Source: Prosthecomicrobium pneumaticum
GTDB taxonomy: Bacteria > Pseudomonadota > Alphaproteobacteria > Rhizobiales > Kaistiaceae
Assembly: GCF_014199915.1 (NCBI RefSeq)
Contig: NZ_JACHOO010000004.1
Location: 228,024-292,023 of the forward strand
Length of the DNA stretch: 64,000 nt
Direction of reading: 5' to 3'
The notes under the pieces are model-generated. The model was not told the DNA's origin. It made no database searches and saw only the letters and a list, made by a program, of their open reading frames with translations. The translations under genes and the position numbers were made by a program. The stretch's first letter is position 1. Each line of letters opens with the position of its first letter. Shown here piece by piece: positions 1 through 8,938 of this stretch.

Positions 1-275
1 GAGGGCGCGCTCCGCATTCCAGGCGGCGCGCGCCCTTGTCGCATGTGTGGCCCGGTCGGGGTTTTTCTCCGGAGCGGGGATGCACGCCGTTTCGTCTTGC
101 GTTATATCCAAACCGCTTTGGAAGGCCGTCGGGCCGCCGCTGTGACGAGGCCGGCCGTGTGATCGGCGGGCCGGTCCTCGGCGAACTTCGGCGCGCGTTC
201 CGGGTTCTGTAGTCGCACGCCGATCTCGTCCGGGGCGCAGACGACCCCGGAAGCATCCTTCAGGGAGAAACGTTC
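1..275. other. Non-coding leader before thuA-like gene
   Basis: I see no convincing gene in this stretch. Open frames here are antisense shadows of the downstream gene. The last bases contain an AGGGAGA ribosome-binding site ahead of the ATG at 276. Any upstream partner, for example a sugar transporter, lies outside the window. Confidence 0.5.
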
Positions 276-1064
276 ATGACGATCCGTTGCGTGGTCTGGG
301 GCGAAAACGTCCACGAGCAGGAGAACGAAGTCGTTCGCGGGATATATCCCGAGGGCATGCACACGACGATCGCCAGGGGCCTCGCCGAGGACGGGATGAT
401 CGAGGCGTCGACCGCGACGCTGCAGGAGCCGGAGCACGGCCTCTCGGTCGAGCGGCTCGCCGCGACCGATGTGCTCGTCTGGTGGGGCCACAAGGCGCAC
501 GGCAAGGTCGACGACGCGATCGTCGAGCGGGTGGCGCAGCGGGTCTGGGAAGGGATGGGCCTGATCGTCCTCCATTCCGGCCATTTCTCGAAGATCTTCA
601 AGCGGCTGATGGGCACGCCCTGCTCGCTGAAATGGCGCGAGGCGGGCGAGAAGGAGCGCGTCTGGGTGATCAACCGCAACCACCCGATCGCCTATGGCCT
701 GTCGGACTATTTCGAGATCGAGCAGACCGAGATGTATGGCGAGCCCTTCACGGTTCCCGAGCCGATGGAGACGGTGTTCGTCACCTGGTACGAGGGCGGT
801 GAGGTCTTCCGCTCCGGCCTCACCTATCGCCGCGGTGCCGGCAACGTCTTCTATTTCTCGCCCGGACACGAGACCTATCCGATCTATTACGACGCCAACG
901 TCAAGCTGGTGCTGAAGAACGCCGTGAAGTGGGCGTACAACCCGGCGCCGGCCTGGGCCGGCATCGACAAGGCGCCGAACACGCCCGCCGACAAGGCGCC
1001 GAACGGTCCGCTCGAGATCAAGGGCGGCCGGCTGCACCGGCCGGGCGAGGAAGGGTTCCGCTAG
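276..1064 (+). CDS. thuA: ThuA family trehalose-utilisation protein
   Basis: The 262-residue product matches the ThuA family, a glutamine-amidotransferase-like fold associated with trehalose or other disaccharide catabolism in rhizobia. Visible family motifs are WWGHKAHG near residue 70, LHSGHFSKIF near residue 100 and FSPGHETYP near residue 195. The ATG is preceded by AGGGAGA at good spacing. A Gfo/Idh/MocA dehydrogenase starts 22 bases after its stop, the same arrangement as thuA-thuB of Sinorhizobium. In that system the pair is thought to act through 3-keto sugar intermediates. The family is broad, so trehalose as the actual substrate is inferred, not shown. Confidence 0.85.
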   Translation: MTIRCVVWGENVHEQENEVVRGIYPEGMHTTIARGLAEDGMIEASTATLQEPEHGLSVERLAATDVLVWWGHKAHGKVDDAIVERVAQRVWEGMGLIVLHSGHFSKIFKRLMGTPCSLKWREAGEKERVWVINRNHPIAYGLSDYFEIEQTEMYGEPFTVPEPMETVFVTWYEGGEVFRSGLTYRRGAGNVFYFSPGHETYPIYYDANVKLVLKNAVKWAYNPAPAWAGIDKAPNTPADKAPNGPLEIKGGRLHRPGEEGFR

Positions 1065-1086
1065 GCGCGGACGGGGGAGACGATCG

Positions 1087-2148
1087 ATGAGGGTCCTGAT
1101 CCTCGGCTCGGGCTCGATGGCCGAGCAGCATGCGCGGAGCTTCATGGCGGAGGAGGGCGTTCTGCTCGCCGCCGCGGTGGAGCCGAACGCCGAGCGGCGC
1201 GCCGTGTTCGGCGCCATGTTCGAGATTCCGAAGCTCTTCGCCTCGCTCGACGAGGCGCTCGCCTGGGGCGAGTTCGACGCCTGCGCCAATGTCACGCCGG
1301 ACGCCGTGCACCATCCGACGACGATGGCGCTGCTCGCCGCCGGCAAGCATGTGTTCTGCGAGAAGCCGCTCGCGACGAGCTATCCGCTGGCGATCGAGAT
1401 GGCGGAGGCCGCCGAGAAGCGCGGCGTCATCAACATGGTGAACTTCACCTATCGCAACTCGCCGGCCCTGCAGCGCGCCCATGCGCTGGTCGAGGCCGGT
1501 GCGATCGGCGAGGTCCGCCATTTCGACGCCGCCTATCTGCAGAGCTGGCTCGTCGGCAAGCACTGGGGCGACTGGCGGACCGAAAGCCGCTGGCTGTGGC
1601 GCCTGTCGGAGAAGCACGGCTCGAAGGGTGTGCTCGGCGATGTCGGCGTCCACATCGTCGATTTCGCGAGCTTCGCCATGGCGAGCGACATCGTCGGTGT
1701 CGAGAGCCGGCTGCGGACCTTCGCCAAGGCGCCCGGCGACAAGATCGGCGACTATACGCTGGACGTGAACGACAGCGTGGTGATGACGGCGGAGCTCGCC
1801 AATGGCGCGCTCGGCACGATCAGCGCGACCCGCTACGCGACGGGCCACGCCAACGACCTCGTGCTCAACATTTACGGCACCGAGGGCGCGCTCGAGGTCC
1901 GCACCACGGCGCGGGAATGGTCGCTGCGGATCTGTGCCGGCGCCGACATCGACACACAGACCTGGCAGGAGGTGCCGCTCGAGCCGGTGGCGACCACCTA
2001 TCAGCGCTTCGTCGCGGCCGTGAAGTCGGGCGAGAACGGCGTGCCGAGCTTCCGCCGCGCGGCGGAGATCCAGCGCATTCTCGACCTCTGCTTTGCGCAG
2101 GACGAGGCCCGCCGGCTCGCCGCCGCGGCCCCGGCCGCCACGGCCTGA
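1087..2148 (+). CDS. thuB: Gfo/Idh/MocA family oxidoreductase (ThuB-like)
   Basis: The 353-residue protein has an N-terminal Rossmann fold (ILGSGSMAEQHA from residue 5) and the family signature EKPLA at 92-96. The later motif GDVGVHIVD, near residue 185, supplies the conserved Asp and His. Members oxidise a sugar hydroxyl with NAD(P), often at C3. It follows thuA by 22 bases, with a GGGGGAG-type ribosome-binding site, and is almost certainly co-transcribed. Naming it ThuB rests on this neighbour. The exact sugar is not visible in the sequence. Confidence 0.8.
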   Translation: MRVLILGSGSMAEQHARSFMAEEGVLLAAAVEPNAERRAVFGAMFEIPKLFASLDEALAWGEFDACANVTPDAVHHPTTMALLAAGKHVFCEKPLATSYPLAIEMAEAAEKRGVINMVNFTYRNSPALQRAHALVEAGAIGEVRHFDAAYLQSWLVGKHWGDWRTESRWLWRLSEKHGSKGVLGDVGVHIVDFASFAMASDIVGVESRLRTFAKAPGDKIGDYTLDVNDSVVMTAELANGALGTISATRYATGHANDLVLNIYGTEGALEVRTTAREWSLRICAGADIDTQTWQEVPLEPVATTYQRFVAAVKSGENGVPSFRRAAEIQRILDLCFAQDEARRLAAAAPAATA

Positions 2149-2408
2149 TCGGTCGCACGGGGATCCTCCCCTGCGCGGTGTCGCGGGGGAGGATGTCGCC
2201 CGAGACCGGCAGTCGCGGATGCCCGCAGGCGACGGCCTGTGGCCGTCTTCACAGTCCGGAAACCATGATCGTGGCAAGCTCGTGTCCGGTTGCGCCGGGG
2301 CGGGCGCGGCGGCTCCGCGGCCTTTCGCGGGGGCCGTCCCCCTTCGGCCAGGTCGTTCCGGGCGTCGGGCGGTTCCGGCGCTCCTCCTCGTCGCAAGGGC
2401 ACCAGGGC

Positions 2409-3017
2409 ATGCTGAAGCCGTTTCTCCTCATCGCGGGCGTCGCCGCCGCCATTACAGGCGCCACCTCCGGTGCGCAGGCCGCCAAGAAGGTCTTCTGGGA
2501 CGGCGTCACCCAGAGCTTCCGGGAATTCGAGACCGATCCGGCGCTGTTCAACACGCCCGGCGCCCGCAGCTACACGCCGATCCGGCGCGAGGACATTTCC
2601 TATGACGGCCCCTATGGCCCGCAGACGCTGGTGGTCGACACCGCCGAGCGGCGGCTCTATTACGTCTATGCGGCGGGCCGGGCGCTCAAATACGGCATCG
2701 GCGTCGGCCGCGACGGCTTCCAGTGGTCGGGCGTCAACCGGATCACGCGCAAGGCCGAATGGCCGGGCTGGACGCCGCCGCCGCAGATGCGCAAGCGCCG
2801 CCCCGACCTGCCGGCCTATATGGAAGGCGGCATCAACAATCCGCTCGGCGCCCGCGCCCTCTATATCGGCTCGACCGTCTTCCGCATCCACGGCTCGAAC
2901 GAGCCCTGGACGATCGGCCACGCCGTCTCGTCGGGCTGCTTCCGGATGACCAATGAGGACGTGACGGACCTCTATGACCGCGTGCCGGTCGGCACCAAGG
3001 TCGTCGTGCTGCGATAG
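2409..3017 (+). CDS. L,D-transpeptidase (YkuD domain), exported
   Basis: The 202-residue protein starts with a signal peptide (hydrophobic residues 4-20, cleavage probably after AQA near 24). It continues into a YkuD L,D-transpeptidase domain, roughly 72-201. The catalytic motif HGSNEPWTIGHAVSSGCFRM carries His161, His171 and the nucleophile Cys177. Such enzymes make 3-3 cross-links in peptidoglycan or attach proteins to it in the periplasm. I chose the ATG at 2409 because it opens the signal peptide. The open frame extends much further upstream but only as antisense-like, low-quality sequence. It is monocistronic, 260 bases after the thuB-like gene. Confidence 0.88.
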   Translation: MLKPFLLIAGVAAAITGATSGAQAAKKVFWDGVTQSFREFETDPALFNTPGARSYTPIRREDISYDGPYGPQTLVVDTAERRLYYVYAAGRALKYGIGVGRDGFQWSGVNRITRKAEWPGWTPPPQMRKRRPDLPAYMEGGINNPLGARALYIGSTVFRIHGSNEPWTIGHAVSSGCFRMTNEDVTDLYDRVPVGTKVVVLR

Positions 3018-3049
3018 GCCGCCTTCGGCCATCGCCTCACCTCGCAGAG

Positions 3050-3105
3050 AGCCGGGACCCATCCCGCTGACCGTCTGACGGCGTTCTTCTTGATGGATTC
3101 TGGCT
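3050..3105. repeat. REP-like imperfect inverted repeat
   Basis: Arms AGCCGGGACCCATC (3050-3063) and GATGGATTCTGGCT (3092-3105) pair at 11 of 14 positions around a GC-rich loop. It lies between the convergent L,D-transpeptidase and patD genes and resembles rhizobial REP elements. Family membership is a judgement by eye. Confidence 0.4.
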
Positions 3106-3155
3106 CTTCGCGTCGCCCGGGATGACGGACGCTGACGCAAGCGGCAGGACCGCGC

Positions 3156-4613
3156 CTACTCGAACTTCACCATGACGTGGCGGACGACCGAATAATCCTC
3201 GAGCGCATAGGACGACAGGTCCTTGCCATAGCCGGATTGTTTCAGCCCGCCATGCGGCATCTCGTTGACCAGCATGAAATGGCAGTTGACCCAGGTGCAG
3301 CCGTACTGGAGCTGCGCCGCGGTCGCCATCGCCTTCGAAACGTCCTTCGTCCACACCGATGAGGCGAGGCCGTAATCGGAATCGTTCGCCCAGCCGACGG
3401 CGTCCTCGACCTCCGAGAAGCGGGTGACCGAGACGACCGGGCCGAACACCTCGCGCCGGACGATCTCGTCCGTCTGCAGCGCGCCGGCGACGACGGTCGG
3501 CTCGTAGAAGAAGCCGGCGCCGCCGGCGACCTTGCCGCCGGTCGTGACCTCGATGTGCGTCTCTTCCGCCGCACGGGCGACGAAGCTCGCGACGCGGTCG
3601 CGCTGCCTCGCCGAGATCAGCGGGCCGATATCGTTGTTCTCGTCGTCGGCCGCGGCATAGCGGATCGAGGCGACGGCGGCGGAGAGATCGGCGACCAGCC
3701 GGTCATAGATCTTCGGGCCGGCATAGATCCGGCAGGCGGCGGTGCAGTCCTGGCCGGCATTGTAGAAGCCGAAGACCTTGACCCCCTCGACGACCGCCTC
3801 GAGATCGGCATCGTCGAAGACGATCACCGGCGCCTTGCCGCCCAGTTCGAGATGGGTGCGCTTGACGCTCTTCGCCGCCGCGGCGAGCACCTTGCGGCCG
3901 GTCGCGATGTCGCCGGTGAGCGAGATCATCGAAACCTTCGGATGGTTGATGAGCGTCGAGCCGACGCTCTCGCCGCGGCCGACCACGACGTTGAGCACGC
4001 CTTCCGGCAGGATGTCCGCGGCGAGCCGGGCGAGCTTCAGCGTCGTCAGCGGCGTCTGCTCGGAGGGCTTCAGCACGACCGTATTGCCGGCGGCGAGCGC
4101 GGGGCCGAGCTTCCAGGCCGCCATCATCAGCGGATAGTTCCACGGCGCGATCGAGGCGACGACGCCGATCGGGTCGCGCCTGATCATCGAGGTGTGGCCG
4201 GGCAGATATTCGTTCGCGGCGCTGCCGGTCTGGACCCGCGCGGCGCCGGCGAAGAAGCGGAAGCAGTCGACCACCGCCGGAATCTCGTCGCGCAGCACCG
4301 CCGGACAGGGCTTGCCGCAATTGAGCGCCTCGAGCGCGGCGAACGCTTCCGCCTCCGCCTCGATCGCATCGGCGAGCTTCAGGAGGGCCGCGGCCCGACC
4401 CGAAGGGGGCGTCCGCGACCAGGTGCGGAAGGCCTTCGCCGCCGCCTCGACCGCGGCGTCGATCTGCGCCGGCGTCGCCTCGGCGAGGTCGAGAATGGTC
4501 TCGCCCGTCTTCGGCGCGAGCACGCGCTCGGCCTCGGCCGAGCCGCTCTCGAAGCGGCCGCCGATCAGCATGGCGGTGTCGGTGACGGGGGTGGCGGGAA
4601 TCGGGGCGTTCAT
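3156..4613 (-). CDS. patD: Gamma-aminobutyraldehyde dehydrogenase (PatD/YdcW type)
   Basis: The 485-residue NAD-dependent aldehyde dehydrogenase has all catalytic elements: APWNYP with Asn159, Lys182 in LKPSEQ, Glu256 in LELGGK and the nucleophile Cys290 in NAGQDC. It is the last gene of an ydcSTUV-patD operon, 11 bases after ydcV, the same order as in E. coli. There YdcW/PatD oxidises 4-aminobutanal from putrescine to GABA. The start is supported by GGGAGG six bases upstream. No putrescine aminotransferase is present in the window, so the upstream step must be encoded elsewhere. Confidence 0.88.
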   Translation of the reverse strand: MNAPIPATPVTDTAMLIGGRFESGSAEAERVLAPKTGETILDLAEATPAQIDAAVEAAAKAFRTWSRTPPSGRAAALLKLADAIEAEAEAFAALEALNCGKPCPAVLRDEIPAVVDCFRFFAGAARVQTGSAANEYLPGHTSMIRRDPIGVVASIAPWNYPLMMAAWKLGPALAAGNTVVLKPSEQTPLTTLKLARLAADILPEGVLNVVVGRGESVGSTLINHPKVSMISLTGDIATGRKVLAAAAKSVKRTHLELGGKAPVIVFDDADLEAVVEGVKVFGFYNAGQDCTAACRIYAGPKIYDRLVADLSAAVASIRYAAADDENNDIGPLISARQRDRVASFVARAAEETHIEVTTGGKVAGGAGFFYEPTVVAGALQTDEIVRREVFGPVVSVTRFSEVEDAVGWANDSDYGLASSVWTKDVSKAMATAAQLQYGCTWVNCHFMLVNEMPHGGLKQSGYGKDLSSYALEDYSVVRHVMVKFE

Positions 4614-4624
4614 CGGAAACCTCC

Positions 4625-5425
4625 CTATTTGCCTTGTCCGGCGATGCGGTCGCCGTCGCGGGTGAGGTAGTAGGCGGCGAGGATGGGCAGGAAGGTCACG
4701 GCGATCACCATCGCCGCGACGACATTGGTGACCGGCCTCTGCCGCGGCCGGATCAGCTCCGACAGCATCCAGATGGGCAGGGTGGTCTGCTGGCCGGCGG
4801 TGAAGGTGGTGACGATCACCTCGTCGAAGGAGAGCGCGAAGGCGAGCATGCCGCCGGCGAGCAGAGCCGTCGAAAGCTGCGGCAGCACGACGTGGCGGAA
4901 GGTCTGGAAGCCGTCCGCGCCGAGATCCATCGAGGCCTCGACGAGCGAGCCGGAGGTGCGGCGGAGCCTTGCCACGGCGTTGTTGTAGACGACGACGATG
5001 CAGAAGGTCGCGTGGCCGACGACGATCGTCCAGAACGAGAAGGGGATGTCGGCGAGGCTATAGGCGGAGCGGAGCGCGATGCCGGTGACGATGCCGGGGA
5101 GCGCGATCGGCAGGATGATGAGAAGGGTGACGGAATCCCGCCCGAAGAAGCGCGACCGGGCGACCGCGGCAGCGGCGAGCGTGCCGAGCACCAGGGCGAT
5201 CGCGGTGGCGGTCGCGGCGACCCGCACCGAAAGGCCGAGCGCCGCCCAGATGTCCGGCCGGTTCCAGGCGACGGCGAACCATTCGAGCGTATAGCCGGGG
5301 GGCGGGAACTGGTAGCTCCGCTCCTCGGTGGTGAAGGCATAGAGGAAGATCAGCGCCAGCGGCAGATGCAGGAACAGAAGGCCGGCGGCCGCGGCGATCC
5401 TGAGGCCGAGCGGGGCGCGGTTCAT
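4625..5425 (-). CDS. ydcV: Polyamine-type ABC transporter permease (YdcV/PotC)
   Basis: The 266-residue integral membrane protein has about six hydrophobic segments and the binding-protein-dependent transport signature near residue 165 ([20 protein letters not shown], the EAA loop). It is the PotC-like partner of the upstream YdcU permease and sits in the inner membrane as half of the channel. A 136-bp inverted-repeat element separates it from ydcU. patD follows 11 bases after its stop. Confidence 0.85.
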   Translation of the reverse strand: MNRAPLGLRIAAAAGLLFLHLPLALIFLYAFTTEERSYQFPPPGYTLEWFAVAWNRPDIWAALGLSVRVAATATAIALVLGTLAAAAVARSRFFGRDSVTLLIILPIALPGIVTGIALRSAYSLADIPFSFWTIVVGHATFCIVVVYNNAVARLRRTSGSLVEASMDLGADGFQTFRHVVLPQLSTALLAGGMLAFALSFDEVIVTTFTAGQQTTLPIWMLSELIRPRQRPVTNVVAAMVIAVTFLPILAAYYLTRDGDRIAGQGK

Positions 5426-5443
5426 GGGGCCGCCCTTCCGGCG

Positions 5444-5579
5444 TATTCACCCCCCACCCAGACCCTCCCCCACGAGGAGGGAGGGGGATTGCCGCTCTGG
5501 ACGTCGAAGCGCCGTTCGTGCCGCGGTGCGTCCTGCTCACTCCCCCCTTGTGGAGAACGGCAAGGGGGGAGGGTGAATA
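5444..5579. repeat. 136-bp MITE-like element with terminal inverted repeats
   Basis: The segment between ydcV and ydcU begins with TATTCACCC (5444-5452) and ends with the exact reverse complement GGGTGAATA (5571-5579). Internal C-rich and G-rich tracts extend the pairing. It contains no gene and interrupts an operon whose other junctions are 0-124 bases. It looks like a small non-autonomous or REP-type repeat. Confidence 0.5.
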
Positions 5580-5581
5580 TC

Positions 5582-6520
5582 TCACAGCGCATCGAAGGCC
5601 CCCATGCGCTTGGCGACCGCCAGATAGCCGACCATGATGGCGATCGGCACCACCGAGAAGGCGGCGGCGAGCGGGATGTTTCCGGCCGTGCCCTGCAGGG
5701 TGTAGACCGCCTGGCCGATATAGAGGGTCGACGAGCCGACGATCTGCGGCGTGATGTAATCGCCGAGCGTCAGCGCGAAGGTGAAGATCGAGCCGGCGAC
5801 GACGCCCGGCAGGGCGAGCGGCAGGATCACCTTGCGGAGGGTCTGGCCGGGCCGCGCACCGAGATCGGCCGACGCTTCGAGGAGCGAGCCGGGCACGCGC
5901 TCGAGCGCCGCCTGGATCGGCAGGATCATGAAGGGCAGCCAGAGGTAGAGGAAGACGAGGAAGGTGCCGGTATAGCTGATCGACAGCGACGGCCCGCCGA
6001 CCACCGGCAGAGCGAGCCATGCGTCGAGGAGCGGCGTCGTGCCGGTCCTCTCGGTCGCCCAGGCGAGGATGCCCTCGCGCGCCAGAATGAGCTTCCACGC
6101 ATAGACCCGGACGAGATAGCTCGACCAGAGGGGCAGCATGACGGCGAGATAGAACAGCGCCTTCGTGCGGCCGCGGGCGTAGCGCGCCGCGTAATAGGCG
6201 ATCGGAAAGGCGATCACCGCGCCGACGAGGGTGACGAGCGCCGCCATCGTCACGGTGCGGCCGATGATGTCGAGATTGGCCGGCCGGAAGAGCTCGCCAT
6301 AGGTCTTCAGCGTCCATTCCCGGACGATCAGGCCGGAAAACTCGTCGATCGAGAAGAAGCTCTGGGCGAGCAGCGCGACGAGCGAGCCGAGATAGACGAC
6401 GCCGAGCCACAGCAGCGGCGGCGCGAGGAAGAGCGCGACGAGGAGGCGCGGCCGGGCGACGAGCCGGTCCGACAGCCGGCGCAGCGCGCCGTCGCGGCCG
6501 TCGATCGGCAGGGCGGCCAT
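5582..6520 (-). CDS. ydcU: Polyamine-type ABC transporter permease (YdcU/PotB)
   Basis: The 312-residue inner-membrane permease has a long N-terminal cytoplasmic lead, a first membrane segment near residues 28-55 and the EAA loop (EASADLGARPGQTLRKVILP) near residue 215. It corresponds to YdcU of the E. coli putrescine-type operon. Its ATG follows directly on the stop of the ATPase gene with no gap, so translation is probably coupled. It pairs with YdcV to form the channel. Confidence 0.85.
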   Translation of the reverse strand: MAALPIDGRDGALRRLSDRLVARPRLLVALFLAPPLLWLGVVYLGSLVALLAQSFFSIDEFSGLIVREWTLKTYGELFRPANLDIIGRTVTMAALVTLVGAVIAFPIAYYAARYARGRTKALFYLAVMLPLWSSYLVRVYAWKLILAREGILAWATERTGTTPLLDAWLALPVVGGPSLSISYTGTFLVFLYLWLPFMILPIQAALERVPGSLLEASADLGARPGQTLRKVILPLALPGVVAGSIFTFALTLGDYITPQIVGSSTLYIGQAVYTLQGTAGNIPLAAAFSVVPIAIMVGYLAVAKRMGAFDAL

Positions 6521-7516
6521 TCAGCCCTCCATCCGGTGTGCCGCGCCGGGCGGCACGAAGAGGCGCACGGCGCTGCCGACCGGCAGCGGCCCGCGCTCGG
6601 CCGGCGCGACGACGGCGAGCCGGTCCGACCCGACCGCGACGACGACGCGGCGCTGCGCGCCCTGATAGAGCGTCGTCTCGACCGTGCCGGCGAAGCCGAT
6701 CTCGCCGAGTCGGATCTTCTCGGGGCGAAGGCTGTAGAGGCCGCGCGGCAGGCCGAGCCGCTCCGCCGCGTCCGGTTCGACGACGTTCGAGCCGCCGACG
6801 AAATCGGCGACGAAGCGGGTCTGCGGCCGTTCATAGACCTCGTCGGGCGCGCCGACCTGGACGATGCGGCCCTCGTTGAACACGGCGATGCGGTCGGCCA
6901 TCGACAGCGCCTCGCTCTGGTCATGGGTGACGAAGACGAAGGTGATGCCGAGCCGCCGCTGCAGGCTCTTCAGCTCCACCTGCATCTGCTCGCGCAGCTT
7001 GAGATCGAGCGCGCCGAGCGGTTCGTCGAGCAGCAGCACCTTCGGCTCGTTGATGAGTGCGCGGGCGAGCGCGACGCGCTGACGCTGGCCGCCCGAAAGC
7101 TGCGCCGGGCGGCGATCCTCGAAGCCGGAGAGCGCGACGAGGGCGAGCAGCTCGCGTGCCCGTGCCTCGCGCTCGGCGCGCGGCACGCCGCGCACCATCG
7201 GCCCATAGGCGACGTTCGCCCCGACCGTCATGTGCGGGAAGAGGGCGTAGTCCTGGAACACGGTGTTGACGCTCCGTCGGTAGGGCGGAACGCCCGTCAT
7301 CGGCGCGCCGAAGATCTCGATCGAGCCGGCATCGGGCTGTTCGAAACCGGCGATCAGCCGCAGGCAGGTGGTCTTGCCGGAACCGGACGGCCCGAGCATG
7401 GCGAAGAAGGCGCCGGGCGCGATGTCGAGATCGACCCCGTCGACCGCCCGCGTCGCGCCGAAATGCCGGGAAACGCCCCGGAAGCGGACGGCGGAAAGCG
7501 CGGCGGGGTCGGTCAT
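6521..7516 (-). CDS. ydcT: Polyamine-type ABC transporter ATPase (YdcT/PotA)
   Basis: The 331-residue ATPase shows Walker A GPSGSGKTT (42-50), the Q-loop near residue 88, the signature LSGGQRQR (140-147) and Walker B LLLDEP (161-166). A C-terminal TOBE-like regulatory domain follows from about 245. It energises the YdcUV channel. It lies 124 bases downstream of the binding-protein gene and abuts ydcU. Confidence 0.88.
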   Translation of the reverse strand: MTDPAALSAVRFRGVSRHFGATRAVDGVDLDIAPGAFFAMLGPSGSGKTTCLRLIAGFEQPDAGSIEIFGAPMTGVPPYRRSVNTVFQDYALFPHMTVGANVAYGPMVRGVPRAEREARARELLALVALSGFEDRRPAQLSGGQRQRVALARALINEPKVLLLDEPLGALDLKLREQMQVELKSLQRRLGITFVFVTHDQSEALSMADRIAVFNEGRIVQVGAPDEVYERPQTRFVADFVGGSNVVEPDAAERLGLPRGLYSLRPEKIRLGEIGFAGTVETTLYQGAQRRVVVAVGSDRLAVVAPAERGPLPVGSAVRLFVPPGAAHRMEG

Positions 7517-7640
7517 CGATCGTCCGTGAGACGGGCGCCGGCGGTCATGCCCGGATCAGGCGGACCATGGCGCCCTCGAGGAGGGGGGAGATGGCCGGGA
7601 AAAGCCCGGCCATCGCGGTCTTCGGCGGGCGGGCGCCGGC

Positions 7641-8804
7641 TCAGCGGCCGCCGAGGATGGCGATGTAGTCGGTGACCCAGCGGTAATAGGGCACGCAGCC
7701 GGCTTCCTGGGTGGCGCACTTCGAGACCGGCGTGCGCCAGAAATGAATCCGGTCGAAATTGCCGAGGCCGTTGGTGTCGCAGCCGCTGTCGCCGAGGAGC
7801 GCGTTGCCCTTGCAGGCCTCGAGATTGGCCGGAACGGAGCCGAACCAGGCGGCGAGGTCGCCCTGCACCTTGGCGTCGATCGAATGCTCGAGCCACTGAT
7901 AGGCGCAGTTCGGATGGGCGGCGTTGGCGTGCATCATCGTCGTGTCGGCCCAGCCGGTCGCGCCCTCCTCGGGAACGGTGGAGGCGATCGGCTGCTTGTT
8001 GGCGACGAGCAGGTTGACCTGGAACGGCCAGCTCGACGAGGCGACGAAGCCTTCATTGGTGAAGTCGTCGATCTGCACCATCGCGTCGTGCCAGTAGCGC
8101 GAGACGATCTGGCGCTGGCCGCGCAGCAGCTCGAGCGCGGCCTTGTACTGATCCTCGGTCAGCTCGTAGGGATCCTTGATGCCGAGGTCGGGCTCCTTCT
8201 TCATCAGATAGAGCGCCGCATCGGCGATGTAGATCGGTCCGTCGAAGGCCTGGACGCGGCCCTTGTTCGACTTGCCGTCCGGCAGGTCCTGTTCCTCGAA
8301 AACGACAGACCAGCTCTTCGGCGCCTCCTTGAACACCGTGGTGTTGTACATGAGGACGTTCGAGCCCCACTGATAGGGCACGCCGTAATGCACGCCGTCC
8401 ACGGTGTGCCAGGGGGCGCTCTTCAGCCGGTCGTCGACCTTCGACCAGGAGGGGATGAGATCGGTGTTGATCGGCTGCACGGTCTTGCCGGCGATCAGGC
8501 GGAGCGATGCGTCGCCCGAAGCGGTGACGAGATCGAAGCCGCCCTCGTTCATCAGCGCCACCATCTCGTCGGAGGTGCCGGCGGTCTTCACATTGACCTT
8601 GCAGCCGGTCTTCTCCTCGAAGGCGGTGACCCAGTCATAGGCCTTGTCGGTGTCGCCGCGTTCGATATAGCCGGCCCAGGCGACGATATCGACCTGTCCT
8701 TCGCCAGGGCCGATCGCGGTCACTTGGGCGAAGGCGGCGAGCGGCTGCGTCACGGCGAGTGCGGCCGCGGTACAGCCGGCGGCGAAGCGTGCAATGCGGA
8801 GCAT
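7641..8804 (-). CDS. ydcS: Putrescine-type periplasmic binding protein (YdcS)
   Basis: The 387-residue protein starts with a signal peptide (residues 1-26, AFA-Q cleavage). Its mature part resembles E. coli YdcS almost segment for segment, for example VAWAGYIERGDTDKAYDWV, NTDLIPSW and the C-terminal PYYRWVTDYIAILGGR. It captures a polyamine, probably putrescine, for the YdcTUV transporter. I chose the ATG at 8804 because it opens the signal peptide and has AGGGGAG eight bases upstream. The frame stays open further upstream only by chance. E. coli YdcS has also been linked to polyhydroxybutyrate synthesis, which is not testable here. Confidence 0.92.
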   Translation of the reverse strand: MLRIARFAAGCTAAALAVTQPLAAFAQVTAIGPGEGQVDIVAWAGYIERGDTDKAYDWVTAFEEKTGCKVNVKTAGTSDEMVALMNEGGFDLVTASGDASLRLIAGKTVQPINTDLIPSWSKVDDRLKSAPWHTVDGVHYGVPYQWGSNVLMYNTTVFKEAPKSWSVVFEEQDLPDGKSNKGRVQAFDGPIYIADAALYLMKKEPDLGIKDPYELTEDQYKAALELLRGQRQIVSRYWHDAMVQIDDFTNEGFVASSSWPFQVNLLVANKQPIASTVPEEGATGWADTTMMHANAAHPNCAYQWLEHSIDAKVQGDLAAWFGSVPANLEACKGNALLGDSGCDTNGLGNFDRIHFWRTPVSKCATQEAGCVPYYRWVTDYIAILGGR

Positions 8805-8822
8805 GGACTTCTCCCCTTTTTC

Positions 8823-8860
8823 GGCGCGACAGCCGCCCTCTTTTCTCCGGCTGTCGCGCC
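8823..8860 (-). promoter_or_regulatory. Strong hairpin in the ydcS leader
   Basis: A perfect 12-bp inverted repeat, GGCGCGACAGCC (8823-8834) and GGCTGTCGCGCC (8849-8860), lies between the lysR stop and the ydcS ribosome-binding site. It could terminate lysR transcripts, attenuate ydcS or serve as an operator. It lacks a T-run. Confidence 0.5.
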
Positions 8861-8938
8861 CCTCTGCCCAGAGTGCGCGCAGGATCAAATCTTCGCCAAT
8901 ACAAAATTCAGAACCGATCCATCGGAATCTCCGAAGGA

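Noticed and set aside
4634-7675. A 1013-codon open frame on the plus strand across the ydc operon
   Set aside because: It is antisense to four well-supported transporter genes. Its composition (long runs of Arg, Asp, Glu, Gly) is the mirror image of GC-rich coding DNA, with no family resemblance.
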